A stretch of 42,487 nucleotides of DNA from CAIWHR01 sp040006895 (GTDB lineage Bacteria; Pseudomonadota; Gammaproteobacteria; Burkholderiales; Casimicrobiaceae): assembly GCA_040006895.1 (NCBI GenBank), contig JBDTWB010000009.1, positions 1 to 42,487 of the forward strand, in the 5' to 3' direction. The notes beneath the pieces are model-generated. The model searched no databases, was not told the origin of the DNA, and was given only the letters and a program-made list of their open reading frames with translations. Position numbers and translations under genes: made by a program. This document shows, in pieces, positions 1 through 8,462 of this stretch (its first letter is position 1; each line of letters starts with the position of its first letter).

Positions 1-270
1 CGACGCCTGTGGTGATGCACGGTGGCGCTCAGTGGCCCTCAGTGGCCCTCTAGGGCGTCCGCGCCGACATTCGGTGATGGATCGACAGCGCAGCCCAGAC
101 CCCCAGCGGAGTGGCAGCGCTGTCGATGCGGCGAAAGGCCATCGCCGTGCCGACGGCGGTTCGCGCGAGGTACATGCCAGGGTGAAGGGCCAATAGCGCT
201 AGGAGGCTCGGGCTGTGGAAATTCGAAGGCCCGCCCGATGAGCTGCATTGCGGGCACGTCCCCGGTTCGT

Positions 271-346
271 TGGCGCCCCGAAGACGAATCGAACGTCCGA
301 CCTGCCCCTTAGGAGGGGGCTGCTCTATCCACTGAGCTACCGGGGC
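271..346 (-). tRNA. tRNA-Arg (anticodon CCT)
   Basis: Read on the minus strand, this folds as a full cloverleaf. The 7-bp acceptor stem GCCCCGG/TCGGGGC has one G-T pair. The anticodon stem GCCCC/GGGGC encloses the loop CTCCTAA, giving anticodon CCT, which reads the Arg codon AGG. The T stem GGACG/CGTCT encloses TTCGATT. The 3' CCA is encoded at 271-273. A TATGAT hexamer lies 11 bases upstream of the 5' end. Confidence 0.93.
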
Positions 347-357
347 GACGGGTTGCC

Positions 358-363
358 ATCATA
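358..363 (-). promoter_or_regulatory. Putative -10 element for tRNA-Arg
   Basis: TATGAT on the minus strand, one mismatch from the sigma70 -10 consensus, 11 bases upstream of the mature tRNA 5' end. No good -35 hexamer stands at 16-18 bp spacing, so this rests on the -10 match and position only. Confidence 0.4.
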
Positions 364-491
364 GCGGAAGTCCCGGACCCCCTCGATCGTAACGGCTTGC
401 GCCGCATCGGCGACGGTGGGGCCGCTGCATGCCAGCGGCAAGGACACGCGATCCCGGAAGATCGCGCGGCCGGGGCGCCGCGCGTGCACAG

Positions 492-988
492 GTGTTGGTC
501 GCGGGCAAGGACCTGTCGCGCCAGACTTTCGTGACCCACGTGCGCGACGTCTGGCGCGGCATCGTTTGCCGGCCGATGCCTGACCCTGAAGATCACCGAA
601 CGCGCCCTGATGGAGCAGCGGGAGGTCACGCTGGACTCGCTTGCCGCGCTGCGCGACCTGGGGGTGCGGTTGGAATCGACGACTTCGGCACCGGGTATTC
701 TTCGCTCGCCTACCTCAGCACCCTGCAGTTCGACTGCCTCAAGATCGATCGTTCCTTCGTCATCGGCATGCAGGCCAGCCCTCAGAACGTCGAGATCGTG
801 CGCACCGTCCTGTCGCTCGGGCGTTCGCTCAACAAGCTGGTGATCGCCGAAGGCATCGAAACCCCGGCACAGCTCGAATGCCTTAAGAGACTCGGCGCGC
901 GATGGGGAAGGGCTACCTGCTCTCGCCGCCGCTCGCCCCGCACGACGTGCGCGAGCGGCTGCTGAACCGAAGCTTCGCCGAAGTCTGA
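492..988 (+). pseudogene. Frameshifted remnant of an EAL-domain c-di-GMP phosphodiesterase
   Basis: EAL-domain protein similarity is spread over three reading frames. A first piece (DLSRQTFVTHVRDVW, about 510-555) resembles the region before the conserved LTLEITE motif. That motif appears as LTLKITERALMEQ in a second frame near 575-620. The stretch IDDFGTGYSSLAYL through LKIDRSFV to LVIAEGIETPAQL runs in the first frame (about 675-890). The last part, GYLLSPPLAPHDVRERLL, is in a third frame and ends at TGA 986-988. No N-terminal half carrying the EAL signature is visible upstream, where tRNA-Arg lies. The catalytic region is therefore lost and the gene should be dead. Sequencing indels are possible, but every neighbouring gene is intact, so real decay is more likely. 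Confidence 0.85.
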
Positions 989-990
989 TC

Positions 991-1015
991 CGCGGGCAGG
1001 CGCGAAGCGCCCGCG
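991..1015. other. GC-rich hairpin after the EAL remnant
   Basis: CGCGGGC at 991-997 pairs with GCCCGCG at 1009-1015. An alternative inner fold is GGCGC-GAA-GCGCC (999-1011). It starts 3 bases after the stop of the pseudogene. There is no T-run on either strand, so it is not a standard intrinsic terminator. It may be the old transcript end. Confidence 0.35.
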
Positions 1016-1134
1016 TCCGAGTAGCGGCCGGGCGCGCAACGGCCACGATGCAGCGGCGTGCATTCGGCGCATAGTCCACCATCGTGACGAACGGGCTGTG
1101 CGCGTGGATCCCTCCCGTCGGCGCCGGCACCCGG

Positions 1135-1140
1135 TAAACT
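1135..1140 (+). promoter_or_regulatory. Possible -10 (TAAACT) before the MBOAT gene
   Basis: TAAACT in the context GGTAAACTCGC, 57 bases before the MBOAT ATG. No -35 match at normal spacing. The call rests on the hexamer and its place in a non-coding gap. Confidence 0.3.
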
Positions 1141-1197
1141 CGCGCCTGCCAGGCGGCGCCGTCGGCTCACAACCGGCGCTCCCGCCGGCCGGCCGCC

Positions 1198-2622
1198 ATG
1201 ACTTTCGATTCCCTCACGTTCCTCGCGTTTCTGTGCGTCGTCTACCTCGCCTACTGGTTGGTTGCCGGCTGGACGGCACGGAAGGCGCTGCTGCTTGTCG
1301 CGAGCTACGTGTTCTACGGGGCATGGAACCCGTTCTTCGTCCTGTTGCTCATGGCCACCACTGGGTTCGATTGGGTGGCGGGGCGCTTGCTGGAGCGCAT
1401 GGAGGCACAGGCCAGGCGTCGCGCCCTGCTGATCGCTTCGATCCTGGTGAATCTGAGCGCGCTCGGGTTTTTCAAGTACGCCCAGTTTTTCAGCGATACC
1501 GCGATCGACCTTGCGCGGATGTTCAGCATTCATTGGAAGCCGCTCGACCTCGGCATCCTGCTGCCGGTCGGTATCTCCTTCTATACCTTCGAAAGCCTTT
1601 CCTACGTGGTCGACGTGTATCGGCGCCGCATCAAGGCGTCGCGCAGCATGCTGGACTACGGGCTCTACGTCACCTTTTTTCCCCACCTGGTGGCGGGACC
1701 GATCCTTCGCTATTACGACTTCGCGCCGCAGTGTGATGTCGAGAAGCGGTGGGTGGACACGGCGCTCGGCCGAGGCTTGGCGCTGTTCGTCATTGGCCTC
1801 GCCCTCAAGCTTTTTCTTGCCGACCTCATTTTCGCTCCCGTCGCCGACCGGGTGTTCGCCCTCTCCGGGGAACCGACGGTGGCCGACGCCTGGCTGGGTG
1901 CGACCACCTTCTCGTTGCAGGTCTACTGCGATTTCGCAGGGTATTCGCTGTGTGCAATCGGTGTGGCGTTGCTTTTTGGATTCCGGTTTCCGTCCAACTT
2001 CGAGAGCCCGTTCGGGGCTGTGGGCATGGCCGACCTCTGGAACCGGTGGCACATCACGCTCTCGAGTTGGCTGCGGGATTACGTTTTCACGCCGCTCGGC
2101 CATTACCGGAAGGGACGGGTCCGCGGCTATGCCAACCTTGTATTCACGTTCCTGCTCTGTGGCCTCTGGCACGGTGCCGCCTGGACATTCGTGATCTGGG
2201 GCGGACTCAACGGGATCGTACTGGTGCTGGAGCGCATCTTCCGTGAGCGGGTGTGGGACTTCGGGCGGGTACGTGGAATGCCGGGGCGCGCCTTGCTGGC
2301 ATTCGGCACCTTCCTGGTGTTTTCGCTCGAAGTGGTGTTCTTCCGGGCCAGTTCCGTGGGGCAGGCCGTGGCGATCCTGGGGACGATCTTCGGTGTCCAT
2401 GAGCCCGGCGCCGCGCCACTGGTGCCCCGCCAGCACGCCGAGGTGGCGCTCGTTGCCGGCGCCGCGCTGCTCGGCGCCCACATCCTGAGCGCCCACGTGC
2501 GCGGTTGGACGTGGCTCGATGACATGCCTGTGTGGGTCCGCGCCGGCACCGTCGCTGCGGCGCTGTGTGCTGTCGCGTTCTCGCCGGGATTCAATCCGGC
2601 GTTCATCTACTTCCAGTTCTGA
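1198..2622 (+). CDS. MBOAT family O-acyltransferase (AlgI/DltB type)
   Basis: A 474-aa polytopic membrane protein of the MBOAT family, which moves acyl groups (often acetyl) across the inner membrane to a sugar or polymer outside. The N-terminus (SLTFLAFLCVVYLAYW, then SYVFYGAWNPFF) is typical of AlgI-like proteins. The PVGISFYTFESLSYVVDVY block, the conserved His in LWNRWHITLSSWLRDY (about H285) and the catalytic-type His in LCGLWHGAAWT (about H325) are all present. Length matches the family (about 460-520 aa). The start is a plain ATG. The stop overlaps the next gene's start (TGATG), implying translational coupling. No alginate or cellulose genes are nearby, so the acceptor is unknown. Confidence 0.93.
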   Translation: MTFDSLTFLAFLCVVYLAYWLVAGWTARKALLLVASYVFYGAWNPFFVLLLMATTGFDWVAGRLLERMEAQARRRALLIASILVNLSALGFFKYAQFFSDTAIDLARMFSIHWKPLDLGILLPVGISFYTFESLSYVVDVYRRRIKASRSMLDYGLYVTFFPHLVAGPILRYYDFAPQCDVEKRWVDTALGRGLALFVIGLALKLFLADLIFAPVADRVFALSGEPTVADAWLGATTFSLQVYCDFAGYSLCAIGVALLFGFRFPSNFESPFGAVGMADLWNRWHITLSSWLRDYVFTPLGHYRKGRVRGYANLVFTFLLCGLWHGAAWTFVIWGGLNGIVLVLERIFRERVWDFGRVRGMPGRALLAFGTFLVFSLEVVFFRASSVGQAVAILGTIFGVHEPGAAPLVPRQHAEVALVAGAALLGAHILSAHVRGWTWLDDMPVWVRAGTVAAALCAVAFSPGFNPAFIYFQF

Positions 2623-3617
2623 TGCAGCGACGCTGGCTTGCCGCATGGGTGATGGCGCTGCTATTGACGGCCATTGCCATGGCATCGTTCGAGCACTGGT
2701 TGCGGGGTCACGACTACTGGCCCACGGTGCAGGACGACAAGGACCTCTGGTCGATGCAGATGGACCGGTTGCAGGGGGATGGCAATGCCGTGGCGCTCCT
2801 CGGAGCGTCGCGGATCCAGTACGCGGTCGATCCGGACCTCGTCGCGGCGTTCACCGGTCGGCGCGCCGTCATGCTGGCCATCAACGGCGCCTATCCGATC
2901 GCGGCATTGCACGCGCTTGCCGAGGATCCGACCTTCCACGGCATCGCCATCGTCGGCATCGACGGGCGCGGTCTGGCGCAGCGCCACTGGGACATGCAGC
3001 AGCCTTGGCTGGACCACTACCGGCAACGCTGGACGCTCGCGCGCCGGGTCCACCGCATGCTCTTGACGCCATTGCAACAGCATCTCGTATTCATCCGCTC
3101 GCCGTTCGCGGCCGTGGAAATCGTGCGGCGCTGGCTGGCGGACTATGGCCCTCCGATCAACGACTATGTGTTCATGCGTCCGGATCGACTCGGCAAGCTC
3201 GACTACCGGCGCACCAATGTCGACGCCATTCGCGATCGGCGCATTGCGGACCTGAAGGCGTACTACCGGACTACGCCATCGGATCCGCCTGAGGTGTGGC
3301 TCGCGGCGCTGGAACAGGTATCGACGTGGGTCCGGGTCATCCAGGCGCGCGGCGGCCAGGTGGTGTTCTTCCGCGAGCCGTCGGGCGGCGACCATCTGGC
3401 CCTCGACGAGGCGAACTATCCACGTGCCCGCTACTGGGACGCGTACGCCCGGGTGGCGCCCATGCCGATGATCGACTTCCTCGACGTGCCGGCGCTCGCC
3501 GCCATACCGCTTCCGGATACGTCGCACATCGACGGCACCGACGTGCCGCGGTTCACCGCCGCGCTGCTCGACGTCCTGGCGGAACGCGGCATCCTGCGAA
3601 AAGCCGGAGTGCCGTAG
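2622..3617 (+). CDS. SGNH-hydrolase-like protein, partner of the MBOAT acyltransferase
   Basis: 331 aa if started at the ATG that overlaps the MBOAT stop. Upstream in-frame starts would run inside the MBOAT gene. It has one N-terminal membrane anchor (AAWVMALLLTAIAMASF, about residues 6-22). After this comes a periplasmic part with LLGASRIQ, where S63 could be the nucleophile, and near the C-terminus LPDTSHIDG, with D299 and H302 forming the DxxH pair of SGNH esterases. MBOAT proteins often work with AlgJ/AlgX- or DltD-like SGNH proteins that finish acyl transfer to the polymer; that role is inferred here from pairing. It is not close to AlgJ or DltD by eye. A pure structural partner without catalysis is also possible. 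Confidence 0.8.
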   Translation: MQRRWLAAWVMALLLTAIAMASFEHWLRGHDYWPTVQDDKDLWSMQMDRLQGDGNAVALLGASRIQYAVDPDLVAAFTGRRAVMLAINGAYPIAALHALAEDPTFHGIAIVGIDGRGLAQRHWDMQQPWLDHYRQRWTLARRVHRMLLTPLQQHLVFIRSPFAAVEIVRRWLADYGPPINDYVFMRPDRLGKLDYRRTNVDAIRDRRIADLKAYYRTTPSDPPEVWLAALEQVSTWVRVIQARGGQVVFFREPSGGDHLALDEANYPRARYWDAYARVAPMPMIDFLDVPALAAIPLPDTSHIDGTDVPRFTAALLDVLAERGILRKAGVP

Positions 3618-3625
3618 CGAGGCTC

Positions 3626-4303
3626 CTAACGCACCCCGTGCGCGGGGAGGTTCGCGAACAGGGCACTCGCGCCATTCCAGGCGATCTGCACGCCGATGCA
3701 GAGCAGGATGAATGCCGACAGTCGCAGCACGACGCTGGTGCCGGTCTTGCCGATGACGTTGAGCATGCGTTCCGCGTAGCGGAAGCACAGGAAGATGGTC
3801 AAGGCGATGGCCATGCTCGCCAGGATGTGGCCGACGGCATAGGCGAGCGCCGAGCGCACGTCGGCGGGGTGGTTGGCGCCGATGGTGATCGCCACGGAGA
3901 TGCTGCCCGGGCCGACGGTGAGCGGCAGGGTCAGGGGATAGAACGCGCGGCTGGATACCTCGGCGGGGGAGGGTGGCGTGGCGCGGGCGACGTATTCGAC
4001 GGGGTTGTCCTGCTGGAGGAGGCGCCAGCCCATGGCGCACACCAGGATGCCGCCGGCGAGTTGCACGACCGGCACCGACAGGCCGAACAGATCCAGCACG
4101 TAGGTGCCGATGAACACCGACACGAGGAGGATCAGGGCAGCGTTGATGCTGATCCGCTTCGCGAGAGTGGCGCGCAAGTCGGGCGAGCAATCCGCGGTCA
4201 TGGCGAGAAACACCGGCGTGCTGCCGAGCGGGTTCACGATCGGCAGGATGGCGGCGACCATGAACAGCATGCCCTCGAGGAGCAGACGGAGGTCGGCTGG
4301 CAT
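3626..4303 (-). CDS. MarC family integral membrane protein
   Basis: A 225-aa protein with about six hydrophobic segments. The MarC signature is clear at the start: a first helix followed by PIVNPLGSTPVFLAMT (about residues 21-36). A second half opens with FYPLTLPLTVGPGSISVAIT. Length fits the family (about 200-225 aa). MarC proteins were once tied to multiple antibiotic resistance, but that was not upheld and the substrate is unknown; some annotations say NAAT transporter. It converges on the SGNH gene with an 8-base gap and is divergent from rlmB. Confidence 0.88.
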   Translation of the reverse strand: MPADLRLLLEGMLFMVAAILPIVNPLGSTPVFLAMTADCSPDLRATLAKRISINAALILLVSVFIGTYVLDLFGLSVPVVQLAGGILVCAMGWRLLQQDNPVEYVARATPPSPAEVSSRAFYPLTLPLTVGPGSISVAITIGANHPADVRSALAYAVGHILASMAIALTIFLCFRYAERMLNVIGKTGTSVVLRLSAFILLCIGVQIAWNGASALFANLPAHGVR

Positions 4304-4382
4304 AGGTTGGAGTCCTGCCGGAAAGGTAGCACGTGGACCGCGCTGCCTGCCCGGCGCGAGACGGATGGTCCCGCCGCTGCGC

Positions 4383-4388
4383 TACACT
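4383..4388 (+). promoter_or_regulatory. Possible -10 (TACACT) for rlmB
   Basis: TACACT lies 27 bases before the rlmB ATG, in the 111-bp gap that separates it from the divergent marC-like gene. No clear -35 hexamer is seen. Confidence 0.3.
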
Positions 4389-4414
4389 GAGCGCGTCGAA
4401 CGGCGTTCCCGCTG

Positions 4415-5158
4415 ATGTCCGAAACCCGCATCCTCCATGGCTTCCACGCGGTCACTGCACGCCTGCGGCAGCGACCCCAGTCGGTGCGGGCGCTCTACGT
4501 GGCCGACAAGCGCCACGACGAGCGCGCGCGCGACCTCGTGGCGCGCGCCGAGGCGGCGGGACTGCGTGCGCAGCACGTCGACCCCGAGCGTCTCGCCCGG
4601 CTCGCGGGCACCGATCGGCACCAGGGCGTGGTGGCGCTGGTCGATGCGGCGCAGCCGTACGTGACGCTCGACGATGTGCTGGAGGAGCTCGCCGCGCCGG
4701 CGCTGCTGGTGGTGCTCGACGGTGTCACCGATCCGCATAATCTGGGTGCCTGCCTGCGCAACGCCGATGCCTTCGGTGCGCAGGCGGTGATCGTGCCCAA
4801 GGATCGTTCGGTCGGGCTCACGGCCACGGCCGCGAAAACGGCCAGCGGCGCGGCCGATACGGTACCGGTGGTGACGGTCACCAATCTCGCCCGTGCGCTG
4901 GACACCCTCAAGGCCGCGGGCGTGTGGATCCTGGGCGCGGATGCCGGGGGCGAGAGCCTGTTCGAGGCCGATGTCTGCGGACCGGTGGCGTGGGTGCTCG
5001 GTGCGGAGGGTAGCGGTCTGCGGCGGCTCACCCGCGAGCGCTGTGATCGTATCGTCGGCATCCCTTTGCTCGGCACGGTGACGAGTCTCAATGTCGCGGT
5101 GGCGAGCGGCATCTGCCTCTTCGCCACCTGCCAGGCACGGGCGAGGGAGCGTGTCTGA
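4415..5158 (+). CDS. rlmB: 23S rRNA (guanosine-2251-2'-O)-methyltransferase RlmB
   Basis: A 247-aa SPOUT/TrmH-family enzyme that uses AdoMet to methylate the 2'-O of G2251 in the 23S rRNA P-loop. The N-terminal substrate-binding domain (residues 1-75) includes GFHAVTARLRQ and TDRHQGVVALV. The catalytic domain carries motif 1 (LDGVTDPHNLGACLRNADA), motif 2 (VLGAEGSGLRRL) and motif 3 (IPLLGTVTSLNVAVASGICL), which make the knotted AdoMet site. Length equals the E. coli protein closely. In many proteobacteria it follows rnr (RNase R); here that gene is absent and a MarC-like gene is divergent instead. A second SPOUT enzyme lies at 31864-32655. Confidence 0.95.
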   Translation: MSETRILHGFHAVTARLRQRPQSVRALYVADKRHDERARDLVARAEAAGLRAQHVDPERLARLAGTDRHQGVVALVDAAQPYVTLDDVLEELAAPALLVVLDGVTDPHNLGACLRNADAFGAQAVIVPKDRSVGLTATAAKTASGAADTVPVVTVTNLARALDTLKAAGVWILGADAGGESLFEADVCGPVAWVLGAEGSGLRRLTRERCDRIVGIPLLGTVTSLNVAVASGICLFATCQARARERV

Positions 5159-5260
5159 AGGGCAGGGATCGATGCAAGACGCTGATACGGAGGTGCAACC
5201 GGTGCGCCGCGGGCGGAACGCAACGATGCAGTCGCGCACCCAGCCGCGTCCGAGGCGAAC

Positions 5261-6433
5261 GTGATTCGCCCCCTGCGCATCCTGCCGGTGATCACGGTCT
5301 CGCAGTTCGCGGGGACGTCGCTCTGGTTCGCAGGCAATGCCGTGCTTCCCGAGCTGCAGCGGGAATGGGGATTACGCGCGGATGCGCTCGGCCACGTCAC
5401 GTCCGCGGTGCAACTCGGTTTCGTCGCCGGCACGCTGACCTTCTCGGCGCTGGCGTTTGCCGATCGCTTCTCGCCGCGGCGGATGTTCTTTGCATGCTCC
5501 GTGCTGGGCGCCCTGGTCAACGCCGCCCTGCTGGTAATGCCGCACGAGCTCGCGATGCTGCTGGTCCTGCGTTTCGTGACCGGCTTCTTTCTCGCCGGTA
5601 TCTATCCCATCGGAATGAAGATCGCGGCGGGCTGGTACGAGCGCGGGCTGGGCAACGCCATCGGCCTGCTGGTCGGGGCGCTGGTGCTGGGCACGGCCTT
5701 CCCGCATTTGCTGAAGGCCTTCGGTCAGGCGTTGCCATGGACCGGGGTGACGGCCGCGGTATCGCTCCTGGCGCTCGTCGGCGGTGCGCTCATGCTGGGC
5801 TTCGTCCCGGACGGGCCGTTCCTCAAGCGCGGCGCCCGGGTGAGTCCTGCGACCCTGCCGACGATCTTCGGATCAGCGCGCTTTCGCGCATCGGCCTTCG
5901 GCTACTTCGGGCACATGTGGGAGCTTTACCCGTTCTGGGCCTTCGTGCCCGTGGTGCTTGCCGCGCATGCCGTCGCCCGGGGCGAGACGGGGACCAACCT
6001 ATCGCTCTGGTCATTCGTCATCATCGCCGCGGGCAGCGTCGGCTGCATCGCCGGCGGCTGGTTCTCGCTGACCGCCGGAAGCGCGCGCGTGGCGTTCGTG
6101 CAGCTGCTCGCTTCGGGGCTGTGCTGCATCGCGTCCCCCTTGATGTTTGCGGCACCGACGCCGGTGTTCCTTGCCTTCCTGGTCTTCTGGGGCGTCGTGG
6201 TGGTGGGCGATTCGCCCCAGTTCTCCGCGCTCAACGCCCAGAGTGCACCGCCGGCACTGGTGGGTTCGGCCCTCGCCGTCGCCAACGGCATCGGGTTCTC
6301 GATCACCGTGGTCGCAATCCAGGTGCTCACGTTTCTGCAACCGCGGATGGATGCCGCGTATCTCTTCGTTCCCCTCGCCGCGGGGCCGCTGTTCGGCACC
6401 CTCGCCCTGCGGCGCCTGCTGCGGGGATCGTAG
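5261..6433 (+). CDS. MFS transporter
   Basis: A 390-aa major facilitator with about 12 hydrophobic helices. The N-terminus (ITVSQFAGTSLWFAGNAVLP) leads into a first domain containing FADRFSPRRMFF, the loop 2-3 signature region. A central loop near residue 190 separates the two halves. It starts at GTG 5261; no earlier plausible start was found. The substrate cannot be told from sequence. It stands between rlmB and dppA with its own gaps (102 and 117 bp), so it may be a single transcription unit. Confidence 0.88.
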   Translation: MIRPLRILPVITVSQFAGTSLWFAGNAVLPELQREWGLRADALGHVTSAVQLGFVAGTLTFSALAFADRFSPRRMFFACSVLGALVNAALLVMPHELAMLLVLRFVTGFFLAGIYPIGMKIAAGWYERGLGNAIGLLVGALVLGTAFPHLLKAFGQALPWTGVTAAVSLLALVGGALMLGFVPDGPFLKRGARVSPATLPTIFGSARFRASAFGYFGHMWELYPFWAFVPVVLAAHAVARGETGTNLSLWSFVIIAAGSVGCIAGGWFSLTAGSARVAFVQLLASGLCCIASPLMFAAPTPVFLAFLVFWGVVVVGDSPQFSALNAQSAPPALVGSALAVANGIGFSITVVAIQVLTFLQPRMDAAYLFVPLAAGPLFGTLALRRLLRGS

Positions 6434-6477
6434 GGAGTGCCGGCATCGCACGCGCCCGGCATCTTTTCGCGAGCAAG

Positions 6478-6506
6478 TTGCCAGGGTCGGAGGACGCGGC
6501 TAGGAT
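6478..6506 (+). promoter_or_regulatory. Sigma70-type promoter of dppA
   Basis: TTGCCA (6478-6483), a 17-bp spacer, then TAGGAT (6501-6506). The start codon of dppA follows 44 bases later with a GAGGAA ribosome site. Both hexamers are close to consensus at ideal spacing, among the better promoters in the window. Confidence 0.65.
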
Positions 6507-6550
6507 TGGCGCGCCTGACGCCCAGCGGCGTCGACCCCTATGAGGAAGTC

Positions 6551-8182
6551 ATGAACATTCGATCCGTCACGCCCGTGAGCCCGATGTGCGTCGCCATGGT
6601 GGCGGCGCTCGCCGCGCTGGCGCCCATGTTTGCCCCGGGAGCGCAGGCCAAGGGCACCCTGGTGTACTGCTCCGAGGGCAGCCCGGAAGGGTTCCAGCCG
6701 CAGTTCTTCACCACCGGCACGACCTTCGATGCGGCCTCGGTGCCGATGTTCAACCGCCTCGTTCAATTCGAGCTCGGCACGACCAACATCGTGCCCGGGC
6801 TCGCCGAGTCGTGGACCATCTCGCCCGACGGCAAGGTCGTCACCTTCAAGCTCCGGAGCGGGGTCAAGTTCCACAGCAACGCCAATTTCAAGCCCGCCCG
6901 GGACATGAACGCGGACGACGTGCTTTTCAGCTGGAACCGCATGGCCGACGATGCCCACCCGTTCCACAAATTCACGGCTGGGCAGACATTCGCGTACTTC
7001 GACGACATGGGCATGAAAAACATCGTCGACAAGGTCGAGAAACTCGACGACATGACGGTGCGCTTCACCCTGAAGCGGCCCGAGGCTCCGTTCATGGCCA
7101 ACATGGCGATGGACTTCGCCTCCATTCTCTCGAAGGAATACTTCGAGGCGATGCAGAAGAAGGGCACGCCCAACGCGGCCGACGTCTATCCCATCGGCAC
7201 CGGCCCGTTCCAGTTCGCCTCGTACCAGAAGGACGCGGTCATTCGCTACAAGGCGTTCGACCAGTACTGGGGCGGACGACCGAAGATCGACAACCTGGTC
7301 TTCGCGATCACCCGCGATGCCACGGCCCGGTTCGCCAAGCTGAAGACGGGTGAGTGCCACGTGATGGCGTTCCCGAAGCCGGCCGATCTCGACGAAATGA
7401 AGAAGGACCCTGCCATCAACCTGATTTCGAAGGAGGGCCTCAATGTCGGGTACATCGCTTTCAACGTCGAGAAGAAGCCCTTCGACAACAAGCTCGTGCG
7501 CCAGGCGCTCAACATGGCGGTCAACAAGGATGCCATCCTGAAATCGGTCTACCAGGGACAGGGGCAGGTCGCGAAGAATCCGATCCCGCCGATCCTGTGG
7601 AGCTACAACAATGCGGTGAAGGACTACCCCTACGATCCCGCCAAGGCGAAGGAGATGCTGGCCCAGGCCGGCTATCCGAACGGCTTCGAGGTCGACCTCT
7701 GGTATCTGCCCGTCACCCGGCCGTACAACCCCGACGGCAAGCGCATGGCCGAGCTCGTGCAGGCCGACTGGGAGAAGATCGGCGTCAAGACCAAGCTGAC
7801 CACCTACGAATGGGCCGAGTACCGCAAGCGCAGCAAGACCGGCGAGCACCACGCCATGATGCTCGGATGGTCGGGCGACAACGGCGACCCCGACAACTTC
7901 TTCGTGCCGCTGCTCGGGTGCGAGGCCGTGAAGGGCGGTGGCAACGTCGCGCGCTGGTGCAACAAGCAGTTCGAAGATCTCGTGATCAAGGCTGCGCAGA
8001 CGCCCAAGCAGGCCGATCGTGCCAAGCTATACGAGCAGGCGCAGGTGATCTTCAAGGAAGATGCGCCGTGGATCACGATCGCCCATTCGGTGCGCTTCGA
8101 CCCGGTCCGGAAGGAAGTGCAGGGCTACAAGATGGACGCCACCGCGCACCACTTCTTCGACAAGGTCGACCTCGCGAGGTAG
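6551..8182 (+). CDS. dppA: Dipeptide ABC transporter periplasmic binding protein
   Basis: 543 aa from ATG 6551, chosen because GAGGAA stands just upstream and the signal peptide follows at once; longer in-frame starts would spoil it. The signal peptide (about 1-32) ends in GAQA before KGTLVYC. The mature protein is very like E. coli DppA: YCSEGSPEGFQPQF, FNRLVQFELGTTNIVPGLAE, RPEAPFMANMAMDFASILSK, YPIGTGPFQ, RYKAFDQYWGG and GWSGDNGDPDNFF. The cysteine in YCSEG and the one in TGECHVM, which may form a disulfide, are kept. It binds di- or short peptides in the periplasm and delivers them to DppBC. It heads the dpp cluster and is followed by a hairpin that could keep its message level above that of the permeases. 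Confidence 0.95.
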   Translation: MNIRSVTPVSPMCVAMVAALAALAPMFAPGAQAKGTLVYCSEGSPEGFQPQFFTTGTTFDAASVPMFNRLVQFELGTTNIVPGLAESWTISPDGKVVTFKLRSGVKFHSNANFKPARDMNADDVLFSWNRMADDAHPFHKFTAGQTFAYFDDMGMKNIVDKVEKLDDMTVRFTLKRPEAPFMANMAMDFASILSKEYFEAMQKKGTPNAADVYPIGTGPFQFASYQKDAVIRYKAFDQYWGGRPKIDNLVFAITRDATARFAKLKTGECHVMAFPKPADLDEMKKDPAINLISKEGLNVGYIAFNVEKKPFDNKLVRQALNMAVNKDAILKSVYQGQGQVAKNPIPPILWSYNNAVKDYPYDPAKAKEMLAQAGYPNGFEVDLWYLPVTRPYNPDGKRMAELVQADWEKIGVKTKLTTYEWAEYRKRSKTGEHHAMMLGWSGDNGDPDNFFVPLLGCEAVKGGGNVARWCNKQFEDLVIKAAQTPKQADRAKLYEQAQVIFKEDAPWITIAHSVRFDPVRKEVQGYKMDATAHHFFDKVDLAR

Positions 8183-8214
8183 ACGGGCGCGGCGCCTTCA
8201 GGCAACGCGGGCCG

Positions 8215-8240
8215 GGAAGGGCGCCGACGTGCGCCCTTCC
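8215..8240 (+). other. Perfect stem-loop between dppA and dppB
   Basis: Arms GGAAGGGCGC (8215-8224) and GCGCCCTTCC (8231-8240) pair fully over 10 bp with a 6-base loop. It lies 32 bases after the dppA stop and 222 bases before dppB. No T-run follows, so it should act less as a terminator than as a 3'-end block to exonucleases or a partial stop, as seen after other binding-protein genes. Confidence 0.7.
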
Positions 8241-8419
8241 GCCTCCCTTGGCGGGGTTCCTCCAGACCCGAGCCGTGCTGCGCGCGTCGATGACCCGCGG
8301 CAGCGACGCGGTATGCCGTCCCCGCCGCCGCGCATGGCTGCCGGGTTTGCGTGATGACCAATCTGCGAGGCTACGCGGCCGCGGTGCGAGCGGAGCCGGG
8401 CCCAGCGGACGGCGTCCGC

Positions 8420-8425
8420 TAAACT
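8420..8425 (+). promoter_or_regulatory. Possible internal -10 (TAAACT) before dppB
   Basis: TAAACT 37 bases before the dppB ATG in the 280-bp dppA-dppB gap. No -35 match at 17 bp. If real it would allow dppBCDF expression apart from dppA. Confidence 0.3.
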
Positions 8426-8462
8426 GCCATCCTGCCCGCCTCGCGCGCGGGACCATTCCCGC

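Noticed and set aside
28..50. Tandem copies of AGTGGCCCTC
   Set aside because: Only two full 10-base units; likely chance slippage with no further structure.
39..270. Minus-strand pieces with weak resemblance to a glutathione S-transferase (MQLIGRAFEF start, AVGTAMAFRRIDSA later in another frame)
   Set aside because: The two pieces are in different frames and the match is short and loose. Not enough to call a gene or pseudogene.
271..346. tRNA-Arg as an integration site for a mobile element
   Set aside because: No integrase gene or direct repeat of the tRNA 3' end was seen in the window.
913..2685. Long open frame antisense to the MBOAT gene
   Set aside because: Composition is typical of a GC-rich shadow frame (many H, R, E, Q, P); no motif, and it lies opposite a clear gene.
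3638..3655. CCCCG/CGGGG hairpin at the end of the marC-like gene
   Set aside because: Only five base pairs, inside the coding end, no T-run; not a terminator.
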